Origin: Xestospongia bergquistia
Taxonomy: Eukaryota > Porifera > Demospongiae > Haplosclerida > Petrosiidae
Assembly: GCA_963965975.1 (NCBI GenBank)
Contig: OZ014412.1
Coordinates: 3,226,501-3,290,500 of the forward strand
Direction of reading: 5' to 3'
Length of the DNA stretch: 64,000 nucleotides
Shown: in pieces, positions 37,569 through 48,706 of the stretch
Position numbering within the stretch: the stretch's first letter is position 1
How the letters are laid out: every line of letters begins with the position of its first letter
Position numbers and translations under genes: made by a program
Notes under the pieces: model-generated
Database searches by the model: none
Seen by the model: the letters and a program-made list of their open reading frames with translations, nothing else
What the model was told of the DNA's origin: nothing

Positions 37569-37645
37569 TTGTTCCTTCTATTGTTGTATTAGTAGTATTG
37601 AGTAACATTATTATATCATGCATACAGAAGAGACGTTCTCTGTGA
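37569..37645 (+). CDS. Alternative last exon for the 36132 receptor
   Basis: After an acceptor (ttacatag) this stretch repeats the 37353-37423 exon (VVPSIVVLVVLSNIIIS) but reads on through CAG to a short basic tail CIQKRRSL before TGA at 37643. It begins in the same phase, so splicing 37303 to 37569 would give a tail of a few basic residues instead of none. It could be a true alternative exon or a leftover duplicate. Confidence 0.5.
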
Positions 37646-37956
37646 ACATTATGAGATTGGAATAATTTGCTTGCTTAATATTATTGTTAGTGATTTTGCT
37701 GACCAATTGGAAGTACACCTGCTCAATGATTGTATTAATATGTGTCAGTGTGTGTATTATTTATATGTCACACTATTATATATATTAATGTCACATTGTC
37801 AGTGCTAGATTAAAATGGAAACAGCTTAGTTATAAGTGTGTTATTATTATAATTAAATAACATAGATGACTATATATGTAATATAGCACTTATTATAGCA
37901 GTCACATGTCATTGATGTTCATGTCAGTGCTGACAATATTATGTCTCACTATTTTA

Positions 37957-39095
37957 TAGTGTTGTTTTAGTTAACTATAACTAAAACTAAAACCCTTTTA
38001 GTTTCGCCTGTTTGACTTTCAGTTAACTAACTATAACTAACTAAATCTTTTTCATCTGACAAATAACTAACTAAAACTAACTTAAAGTTTTTTGAAACCA
38101 AGAAAACTAACTAAAACTAACTAAAATTAATGTAATAATGGCAAAACTAACTATAACTAACTATTATAGAGAGTTCCGAACTAAAACAACAGATACCTGT
38201 ACTCAATAAAAAAATGTCATACTTGCACAAAAGATAAACCACTAGTAAGTGATACGTTAACTTGTTATAAGTTAGCTGTTAATGAAAGATAGCACAATTC
38301 AATACAAGCACATGTATACCTTTCACTTTGGCTGTACAATAAGCTATCACAATGCACAATACAACCATGTGCTGGGCATACATCAGTAGACACTAAAAAG
38401 ACAGGAAGTGAAACTTCTGTTATGTCTGCTATGTCAACTGGATGACCAAAAGCAAACCCAGTTTGGGAATACTTTTGATGATAATGAAGCACCAAACAAT
38501 AATGTTTGTAAGATTGAGACCTCAAAAAATGCTGAATGTGAGAATAAAATAAAAGGAAAAAATCCAACTAATTTAAAACAGTACCTGAGCAAAGGAAGTT
38601 ATTGGAAAGAAAAGAGTCTTAAGTATAATAAAGCTACATGTAATGGTAAAACGATGCCAGGCAACTAAGCCTTGCTTTGATGCTGCATAAATCTTCTTAC
38701 ATCAAATAATTCAGAAAATAACTGAGAAGTTAGCTACATTTATTGGTAGTGCAAATGTTGCAACAATTCTAGTGGAAAACGAGTAATTTCGTGATAACAA
38801 GATTCTCTTTCCAAAGCTAGGTATGCATCAAGTGATAGAAGAAACCGATTAGCAGATACAAACTTAAAGAATAAAATACTTTTAAGAAAAATGAGCAATA
38901 TCGTTAGTCTAAGAATGCATTAAATTTAACTATCTTTCTCAACTATAACTAACTAAAATTATTATTAAAGCAGAGAAATAACTAAAATTATTCCACTGGC
39001 AGAGATTTAACTATAACTAACTAAAATTATTCCACAGGTAGAAAAACTAACTATAACTAACTAAAAATATATAAAGCTAAACTAAAACAACACTA
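37957..39095 (+). mobile_element. Degenerate hAT DNA transposon, 1139 bp
   Basis: Perfect 16-bp terminal inverted repeats (left TAGTGTTGTTTTAGTT from 37957, right its complement ending at 39095) are flanked by an 8-bp direct repeat ctatttta (37949-37956 and 39096-39103). A TAGTG terminus and 8-bp target duplication are hallmarks of the hAT superfamily. Subterminal regions carry many direct copies of aactataactaacta. Inside, 38408-38668 reads GKNPTNLKQYLSKG, resembling the second half of a BED zinc finger, and about 38690-38850 reads IIQKITEKLATFIGSANVA then ILVENE, a stop, FRD and FPKLGM, like the conserved FR..L.PKY region of hAT transposases. The frame is interrupted, so the copy is non-autonomous. 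Confidence 0.85.
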
Positions 39096-41056
39096 CTATT
39101 TTATCACACCATATGCAGCATATTTATTCACCTCTAGTTTAGTAGTAAGTCAATGAGGAATAGTATATGTTAATGGATTAACAGGACATGGTTTAGTACC
39201 TACAATAGATAATACCAATTACAAATTATTCCCACTGTTAGTATTACCTTGTCTCAATGACTTAGTTCTTCTTATCCAACATATCACTATATGTACTAGT
39301 ACAGTACATACCAGTATTAGAACTGACACACCCACTAGACTACCTGTGTAACATAAATATTTTTGAACTAAAATAATAATTATCATATAAGATAAGTAAA
39401 ATTATTTATCATTTAAATAACAAAAGTTTTGTTTTTGCTTTAAAATAATTATTAGAATAATTTGTTACCTCCTAATGAAGCCATCATTACACTATTAGTT
39501 TATATCTTTATAAAATGTATTGACAATTTAAAAATAATATAATAATCACAAAATAACACTAACACTCACCTAAACAATTACTTGTAGTTACATAAAGATT
39601 TCTTGGTTCTAATCCAGTAATATTAGATGATATTGCCCACTCATCTGATAATCTATCCTCCTCTTCAATATCATATACATACATATTATATATACCACTA
39701 GGTATATCATATGTACATCCAATTACTGTACTACTACATACTGGAGAACACATCAATGATATGTTACTACTGTAGGTAGAGGAGGTTAATAAAATAAGAC
39801 AACCTTTAACAATAGCTCCTCTTATAAAATGACAGCTGTAACATGTTCTACCAATATTACTTAGGTCATTATATAGGGTAGTTTCACTAATATCATATGT
39901 ACCTAATGAATGAGAAAATATTTGTAAGTCATTTAAATGTACTTACTTAGTACAATTGATTCTGTTACATCAATAACAGCTCCACTTGGTAATGATAAAG
40001 TCATTCTTGTCTTCCATATTTTATTCTCAGTTATATTTACAATATCAGTTAGAATTATTGGATTATTTAGAAATATAGAAGAATTATCTTCGTTATATAT
40101 AACAAGATTTAGTTGAGCTGACTCCACTGTATGTGGACATTGTTGAAGTTCCTAATATCACAAATATGAGGTATCTAGAGATATCATAATGTAACTTACC
40201 AAATCATATATTGTTATATTTAGTATCCAACTATTAACTGCTCTGATAAAGGTAGTTGTTAAATTACTTATATTAACTAAAATGAAAGTAATAAATTATA
40301 CATTAGTAACCATAGTGATAATACCTCCTGATACATGTAGTGATGTAGTAGTTACCTCTCCTTCTCCAGCTGAGTTATTTCCAGATACACTAATTGTATA
40401 TGTACCAAATTGACTGTAGCAGTAGTTGTATTGCCATGTTGTAGAAGATGTAGTGTTCTGTGTAAGTAGTTCTCCTTCATAAATAACATTGATGATGTAA
40501 CCAGGTATGGATACCAGAGAGAAGGGAGGAGACCAAGAACAGTTTATATAATGACTTTGTACATGACATATCAAGTTGTTGACAGCAGCTAGTTGGCCTA
40601 ATGAGAGGAGATATAATGACATATATCAGAGAGTGTGTTACCTTGTATTCTCAGAATAGTTAGTTCACTGTTGTTATTATAAAGATTACCATCAAGTCCA
40701 GAAGCAATGCATATCACTACTGTATTGTTATATTAAGGATATCCAGGTATGGTAAGTCTGGATTTAGATGATCCTGCTCTAATTGTAATAATACCAAGTT
40801 GTATATTTTTATTATAACCAGAACCTGTTCCATTAACAATCCAAGTAACACCCACACCAGTATGATCCACTGAACATTGGTAATGTGCTAGTGATAGACT
40901 CCAATGTTAGGAGATGGAGTAAATATGAACTGAACAGCTATATAATAAAACTAAATAAAATAGTACATTAGTTATTAATATAATCATACCTGTACATTTT
41001 AATATAATAGATACTAACAATATCAGTAGTAGCCATGTTGTCTTCACTAGATCCAT
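39096..41056 (-). pseudogene. Family 2 receptor pseudogene
   Basis: Homologue of the 24205-26307 gene with exons 40990-41056, 40642-40937, 40325-40597, 40200-40276, 39947-40151, 39570-39902, 39248-39343 and about 39096-39199. Most splice sites remain. Damage: one base is missing in the Ig exon near 40891 (length 296 instead of a multiple of 3, giving TAG at 40888); a CAA codon became TAA at 40733-40735; the 48-nt linker exon is not recognisable; the last exon has an early TGA (after TYTIPH). The Cys-rich module (CYSCHFIRGAIVKGC) and TM exon (LVGVSVLILVCTVLVHIVIC) are still open, suggesting recent loss. The hAT element abuts the stop codon, and its target duplication includes that TAG. Confidence 0.82.
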
Positions 41057-41680
41057 ACTGGAGTTGTCTTTACAACACATGAGTGATATTTAATATCATG
41101 TATTTGAATTATCCTGTCTTGTTATTATCAATTGTTATACATTGTGTAATATATTTAGTTAGTGTTGTCATTAAGACATTGTTAAGTTTAATAATCATTA
41201 CTATCAAAATTTATAACATAATAATTAGACGTTTTTCACTCTATCCTTATAATTTAATAACTAAGGACCTTATAGTACACTATGGTAATCATGTCTACAA
41301 TATAATAATTGGTTAAGTATTTGATAATATTCTTGTAGTCACAACAAGAGAATAATTGTACTTATGAGCGAAGAGAAATTTGACAAATTAAAATGCACAC
41401 TGTAACATAGGATTGCTAACCTCTTAGTACATGTAGTAATGTAGTGCATATCACCCCTTCTCCAAAAAGTATACAACAACTCCTATAGACCATTAACTAT
41501 CTTCTAGTCAGAGTAGGTGTGTTTATGACATGATATGGCATATGTACTGGCAGCTTCTGGTAAGTGTAGGCTAAAAATTAGAAAGCTTAATATTGTTGTT
41601 GACGAGTTAACTGAAAGACAATCTTTTAACAATAGTAGGGATGTGTATGTGTGCATGTGCACATTGTTGTATGGTTGTAT
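41057..41680. other. Upstream of the receptor pseudogene; no gene seen
   Basis: The first 150-200 bp resemble the region upstream of the 55819 start codon (shared tatcttgttattatcaattg), so they are duplicated promoter sequence. No coding region is supported. Confidence 0.5.
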
Positions 41681-41689
41681 TGGTGGATT

Positions 41690-41890
41690 AGATGCCCATA
41701 TAGTGGTATAGTGGATGGTAAATGGTGGTGATATGGTGAATGATGGTATGGTGGGTAGTGCTATTGTGGTATGGTGGATTGTTGTATGGCAGTATGGTGG
41801 TATGGTAGTGTATTAGTGTGGTTGTATGATGGCATGGTTGATAGTATAGTATGGCAATATAGTGGATGGTGGTATGGTGGATGGTTTTAA
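41690..41890. repeat. Degenerate tggtatggtggatggt tract
   Basis: About 200 bp of GT-rich repeats of 5-9 bases (tggta, tggtggatg). The His/Thr-rich open frame on the minus strand is a by-product of this repeat. Confidence 0.85.
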
Positions 41891-41899
41891 TTGACATTA

Positions 41900-44800
41900 T
41901 AAAGTAAAATTAAGGTTTATAAGGTTATAAAATGACTTAATATACTCTTTAAATGAACTTAAGAATTTATCATAACAATAATTATTGAATCTTTCTAAAA
42001 TTGTGTCTTCTGTAAAAGGATACATGACAACAAGATAGATAACAAACCACATACATGTAATAGCTTGTCATATACTGGTATATGTACCTAATATGTGCAT
42101 GTACCTGGGATGTTCATATAATGTACATAGTATAATTTAGTCACTCAAGCTCCCAATATGCACTAGACATAATGGATTAATTTACAGCTTAATGTATCAA
42201 AGAATGATAAAAATATATTTGTTTTAATTATAGTTTAAATGACAATCAAATCATTGTTATAATAACATTGAAATCAAAAGTAAATGTCTATTTTAAGTTG
42301 TGCAAACATTAGTACCATCACTACCTCTCACTGTAGTGTCATAAACTTATCCTTTGTACATATAATGTTGTTAGTTCAGTAAATCTCATATCATAATAGA
42401 TATCTAATCTAATGGTCACAATTCTAGATTAAAGATGAAAAAATGTTATTTACTTTATTGTATCAAATAATTACTTAAATACATACAACCTATATAACAA
42501 TGTATTTGTTAAATGAACCAATTAATTTAACAGTAATACATGTGCACACATGCATGTATATAGTATAATTTATTTGCTCAAGTTCCCAGTGTGTTGGTCC
42601 TATTAAAAGCACCTAAATTCACTTATATTCATTGTATAGAGACAATATAGCAAATATAGTTGTGCTATTAGCTATATCATGAAATAAGTATAATTTCTAG
42701 TTAAATAACAGTCACGTCAATGTTAAGATAACAGTGAAAGTCAAAAGTGATATCTGTCATTAAGTTGTGTAAATGTTAGTTTGAAGATATTAACTACCTC
42801 TCATTGTAGTTACATATAATGTTCTAGCAATCCATATTATTTATAGAAAATTACCTTTAAGTATTAAGTAATTTATATATATATTTTGAAGCTACTTTTC
42901 CACTTGGCACAACTGTAAATGCTAGCAAGTCCTAACATTGTTTAGACCATTTGGTATGTATCTATCTATACATAATTGTATGTTCGTTAGTATCATTTAT
43001 TATATTGTTGTATGTGACTTTCAAAGCAAATAAAGTAACAACCCAGCATACGTTGTAACTAATTATAGTTCTACCACAAATGTGGACATGACTGATTGAG
43101 ACTTGATAATGAAGAAAAATATCTTTGAGTGGTACTTTAGCTTGGAAAAATACAGTCCTAAATAAGTTGTTGAGGTCTCACAACCTGTCTTATAGGTTAC
43201 CAAATGAAATAGATGTTACAATTGTTATATTTGTTACAACAATAATATAACTAAGACTTGCCTTTCTATATTAAGTATTGTATATCTTGTCTCCATCTTT
43301 CTCTAGTATATTATCTTTAAACAATAAGAGGAAATCTGTTCATCTACTTGACAGTGTAATATACAATGTTGTAATTATTAGCACTAGTTACTATGTCCTC
43401 CTTGATATATCACAAATACTAATTGATTGGAGTAAGTAACATCAGCAAAACCATTATTATACTATTTATTGATTTCATTCCTAGCTGCCCAATCACCTAA
43501 CCCAAGAAAGTATCCTTTCTGTATTAAGTGAGTTCATATATAGATGACTAATATATATATAATAATGATATAATAATTTATATGTACATAAACACAGGTA
43601 ATGTAGCCTGATAGAAGTCTGATAGCCAGTCTCATTATTTGATATATCTTTTAATAAATCCTCCAATTTGTCTCTCAGATACATGTTCAGTGAAAATTAT
43701 TAATAGTAAACAATAGAACAGTGTCCATACTAAGAAGAGACTTTATGCTACTAGAAAACTAGACAGAAACAGTTTACATTTATTACCTACTTACTAATAA
43801 GTAAGTGGGTGGGTACATCTCTTATTGCCATTAAGAACAGCTAGTAACTAATTCATTTATTTCAGTATAACTTTCATTTTCATGTTAAGATTTTATTTCA
43901 CAATTAAAGTTAATACACGTTGCTTGGAAAATTGCCAAATTCAATACATGTTAAATCTGAATGTTTTCAAATTGTTAAATTTAATAGATGTAACTAATTT
44001 TAGATTTAAGGTGCTATTTCAATAGTAGGTACTCTATTTAAAAAAAACTCTCAATAGTATTAAAACACACACCATCAACAAAATAGTTAACAACACAAGC
44101 TCTTCTTGGTCTGTCTGATCTGTAGTAGTTAGTACATATTATTATCATTTAATAAATGTAGTACTTACTTGTTAGTATATGAACCATGTACCATAAAAGG
44201 ATGATGAAAACTAACATGTTCCTCTCTTTAAACCAGGTTTGAACTGAGATAACTCATCATCAGTTAATACCTAATATTAACTATTATGGTCTACATATAA
44301 TATTATTATCATTTAGTAGATATAGTACTTGTTACTTGTTAGCATATAACCCATGTACCATAATAGGATGATAATAATATAAAAATTTACTTCACAAATA
44401 ATAACATATACAATACACTTATATTATATATATTGAGTGTTTTATTACTTGTTATATTGCTATTATATAGTGACATATACAATACACTATTCTTTGTTAT
44501 GTGAACTATCTTAGTTAGATCAACTATTGTCAATAATTTCTCATGAAGTTAATATTAATTTGTGTCATCAAACATCATGAAAGTATATAAAGTTGAGACC
44601 CTTACCATCAGTGTTAAAAGTTTGTTATTTAGTCCCAGGGCTAAGGACATCATTTATAGACAGTAATATAATTTTGAGGTCAGGCACAAAGCATCAAAAA
44701 AAGGATAACCCTATTAATTATCAAATAATTAGGGTATGTTATGGTCAGGGACTCAATATATTATAGCATTTAGATTTAATATCTTGGATGGTCTTAGGAT

Positions 44801-46370
44801 GAGGCTAACATCAAATATGATCAAAATATTTATAAAGTAATTTAGAAACAAGTGATATCTTATGTGTAAATGTACCACCGTCCATTCAGTCATCAATCAA
44901 TCCAGTCATTCATAATAGTTAATTGATACATTCATAGTCAGTGGTTATCTAATTTGATAATTATGATGAAAATACTCTAAGCAGTTCAAATCTTTAATAA
45001 AATCAAGATCTACGACAAAACAGATCAGGCTTATTGTAACGTTATCAGCATTAATTAATTATAAATAAAATCTTATTAATAATAGAAATTATATTTTATT
45101 CATATATGAGTAATCTATAGATTGATATTATTGATATTTATAGAGTATACATACAATGTAGTTGAACAGCTATCAGTTTGTACAATTCTTGTCTCTTTTT
45201 AGAAGTAATAGATAATTGCTGTCAAACTTCATTGACATAAGATGGACCTACAAAAGAAACATGAAATGGAAATAATCTCTGCCATGTTCTCTCATTAAAA
45301 TAACAATGATAGTTCTTAGATAACAATTTACTATTGTATGAATAAATGATTGTCTCTCTTTCATCAACTTTAATTATAACTTCACCTCTTATATGGAAAA
45401 AGAAAATTGGTCATTGATCATACAGACTTTCCCCATAATATTGTCTCTTACAAATCATAGTATTAATACAGATTTACACTGTGACTGCATGTTATCTAGG
45501 TGTTACTTAGTTTCGACAACAAGTTACCTATGTATATCTATTAGTATTATTGTTGTCATCAAGTTTCTTACCAATTAAAACTATAACTCACTTAATAACT
45601 ATCGACTGTATTTTAATAATAATTGTATTTATTTTATTTTGTTAAATGTGACTACATATTGCCTAAGGTGTGTATCTGTATATTATTTTATTATTGTTGT
45701 TGTCATTTGTGTTGTCAGTCATCTTTCCTATATCACTTGCTTTGAAAATCATAATGAAATGAACTACACTATAAGGACAAGATAGATAGTTCTATGAGAG
45801 GACACTAGAGAGTTTGGACACCAGTACATAATAAAACCTGCCAGCATGTTTATTAAAAATGTACTATAGTAATGTTAATGATATACTGTTTATATGTAAG
45901 TAAGTACTATTGCTTGTGTAGTAAACATAAAAAAATTACAGATAAGTAATGTACATGTACATGTGTATAACTTAATATGTACATAATACATGTGTACATG
46001 TACAAGTACAGTGTGTCTAACACTATATGTTACATATACAACATATAGTGCAAGATTATTATTAAAGAAACCATATACTTTAATTACTAATGTATTCCTA
46101 ATAAGAAGTTCCCGGTGTACTGCTCGATTTGTCATGTTAAACACACCTGGATAGATCATTAGTTTATAAGAAAAAAACATTATAAAGTAATAGTGTAAAT
46201 AATGTATAATAGACTAGATTGAAACAACATTGAAAGAATAACAATAATGTTTATCTCTGGAGGTTGTGTGGAAGTATTTTAGCTTATTATCATTCACTAT
46301 GGGAGTATCTAATTCATTGTACCTATGTGTAACATTTAGTAATAGAATCAACAGATATGTCTTTGTGTGG
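41900..46370. other. 4.5-kb gene-poor stretch
   Basis: AT-rich, with short open frames only and none showing domains, good splice context or homology to the rest of the window. Parts repeat internally: 44130-44210 and 44310-44370 share tatagtacttgttac and atgtaccataaaaggatgat-like runs. 42000-42180 and 42480-42610 both carry catgtacctgggatgttcat / cacatgcatgtatata-type sequence. No function seen. Confidence 0.45.
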
Positions 46371-46376
46371 AAGGTG

Positions 46377-46495
46377 ACATATACTGGTAATATTACTGAT
46401 ATATCTAATATACTACCATTAGACATATATGGTAATATTACTGATATATCTAATATACTACCAGTGGACATATATGGTAATATTACTAAATTGTT
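46377..46495. repeat. 46-bp-type minisatellite, second locus (2-3 units)
   Basis: Same unit as 31385-31850 (ggtaatattactgatatatc, then taatatactaccagtggaca). The flanking sequence after it also matches that locus, so unit and flank were duplicated together. Confidence 0.85.
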
Positions 46496-46499
46496 TACA

Positions 46500-48150
46500 T
46501 AAATTCTAGGAATAGATAAAGAACTAACAGGGAGTGACTACTTGTAACAACACATGGCTGGTTATCAATATAAATCTTACCAAAGTCACACTTAATGAAC
46601 TTGTCCAACTATCCCATTTGTTCATTTACCATTTACCAATTACCAATTGTAAGGAGATAGGAACTTAATAACAAGTTTCTCATTTGTTTGTAAGTGACTA
46701 TCTCTGGTAGTATTTGATATATATATTTCAATGTGAAATAGATATGTTTTAAATGAATTCAGTATAAAGAATTATAATGAGAATTAGTTGACAATTTGAC
46801 ATGGTGTTTATTAACCTGTTTGATATGGTAAAAGAATATTACAATAGCAACTCTATATTGTTCCAGCTTTAGCTATAATTTTACACTTTACAAGTGCACC
46901 TATCTAGTGGACATTGTGATGATTGTAAACAACAATAATGATTACCCAGTGATCTGTTTTAGTGCCAACAGCAAGCAATTGCGATATAATATCCCTCCTT
47001 TAAGGAGGTAAAGTGGTTATGGTTAACCAAACCCTTATTGGACACTTGTACTAAGGGGGGTGGCAACTACATCAATAAATCTCTTTAACAGTTAAGACTT
47101 AAAAAAAAGTTAGTCTGTCGTCCTAACAGGAATCTGCTATAGTAATAAATAATAACTATATATAATATACATACACTGATATATTACATATGAGGTTATA
47201 TTAGAGATATATAATTATATATAATATATCAGTGTATGTATATTATACATAGTTAGTTAATGGACCTAGTAAATGTTACTACAGTCAAGCAAAGGGGAAT
47301 AATTGCAGCCCTCATTAGGAGGCTCTAAATGATTTATGAGTATAAACATTTCTCAAAGTTAATTTTACATCGTTTTTGTGCTGATTGAAATATTTAACAG
47401 CAAAAACAAAAGGGAAACTATTATAATAATTGTACAATGTCTGATAACACCGGAATTGGATGATCCATACAATAAACAATTCTTTGTAGTCAACATCAAA
47501 TATTGATTTTTCTCAGTGCTTCATAGATTATCAGTAAATCTACTTGAATTTCGTGCGACAACCTAACCTGCTTTCATTTTAAAGCCAAAATGTCTGAATG
47601 TTTAATTTTTAGAAAGTAGAGACAATCTAGCTCTCAACTAATAGAACACAGTATCGAATTAGTGTCATTATTCTATTATAGCTGAGGTATATGGCTAGAG
47701 CCATGTATACAAACATAGCCAGTGTTGTCTTTCAGTTATCAAGCAAGGTGAATTATGTCAAGTTATATGTATCAGTTATAATTTGATTATTGACAAGACA
47801 ATCACAGATTATATATTTAAAGAGCTTGATATATATTCATCTTTTAAACCCTCACTATTAAACTATTCAAGGATGTATATACCAATAATTATAACGTCAT
47901 TGTCCTACATTTATTCTTGAAGTTTGGTGCTTATGGTTTCAACAGATTTTTGTTATTTTTCAGATCCATCACTTATCAAAAGGTACACTATGCTTTTAAA
48001 CCAAGAACATTATACAGGAAATTTATTGACACTATATATAACATGTTGACACTATTTAATCAAGTTTCAGATCACTGAAAAAATGCAAATTATTTCCTTT
48101 GTTGGTTTATTATAGTAAACCGCACCATCTGCAATCGCTATCTGTTTCAG
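46500..48150. other. No gene seen; copy of the 32.2-33.0 kb segment
   Basis: 46520-47330 is the second copy of the duplicated non-coding segment. An AT-rich imperfect palindrome around 47160-47250 (tatataatatacatacactg and its complement) could form a large hairpin. From 47350 to 48150 nothing is recognised. Confidence 0.45.
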
Positions 48151-48207
48151 AAGAGAAAGAGACGGTTTATTATTGTAATCGATCTTATCTATTTACTGGA
48201 ATCAACC
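48150..48207 (+). other. Candidate 5' non-coding exon of the 48707 receptor
   Basis: A GC-richer stretch ends at the donor GTGAGT (intron from 48208). The coding exon at 48707 begins directly after the acceptor TTTACAG, so a 5' non-coding exon must exist upstream. The exact exon is uncertain. Confidence 0.3.
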
Positions 48208-48706
48208 GTGAGTTTGTATGTAAATTGTACCTTGTCAACTTTTAGCTAAAGTTTACTATTATTCTAGACAGACTAGAGATCGAAGTCGCATTTGTCCTTA
48301 ACTCTATAGCCTATCACTTCACGAGGCAAATCCCCCACGTATCCTTAGTTACCCTAGTTATAAGTATTTCAACCCCATAGCAAGCCAGTAATAGTTTCAT
48401 GATCATTCATGACTTAATAAAAGGTGTTTTACTGATGGCATAGATCTACATAATGAAGCACGCCAAAGATTTTCAGGGGCCATTTATCGCGACTTGAATT
48501 ACTAACGTACTGTGCCCAGAAAACTATGCTTTTGACATACTGGAAAGCTGGTCCAGTTAGAACGTGATTGACCCGGAGGATCTATGCTGTGGGGATGTAT
48601 TTATATTAGATTTTGAATTTTTGATATATCTTGGTATTCATATCTATACAACCTCTTTCTTTTTTAGGCTGCAAACCTTGCATCAATGTCTTTTATAAAT
48701 TTACAG

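Noticed and set aside
41688..41897. His/Thr/Tyr-rich minus-strand open frame
   Set aside because: It is a translation of the GT-rich simple repeat.
43493..43684. Minus-strand open frame beginning MYLRDKLEDLLKDISNNE
   Set aside because: The start looks helix-like, but the rest is low-complexity Tyr/Leu/Ile sequence with no relative in the window and no splice support.
45890..46471. Open frames around 46 kb with hydrophobic stretches
   Set aside because: They overlap AT-rich sequence and the 46-bp minisatellite, and show no receptor homology or convincing splice sites.
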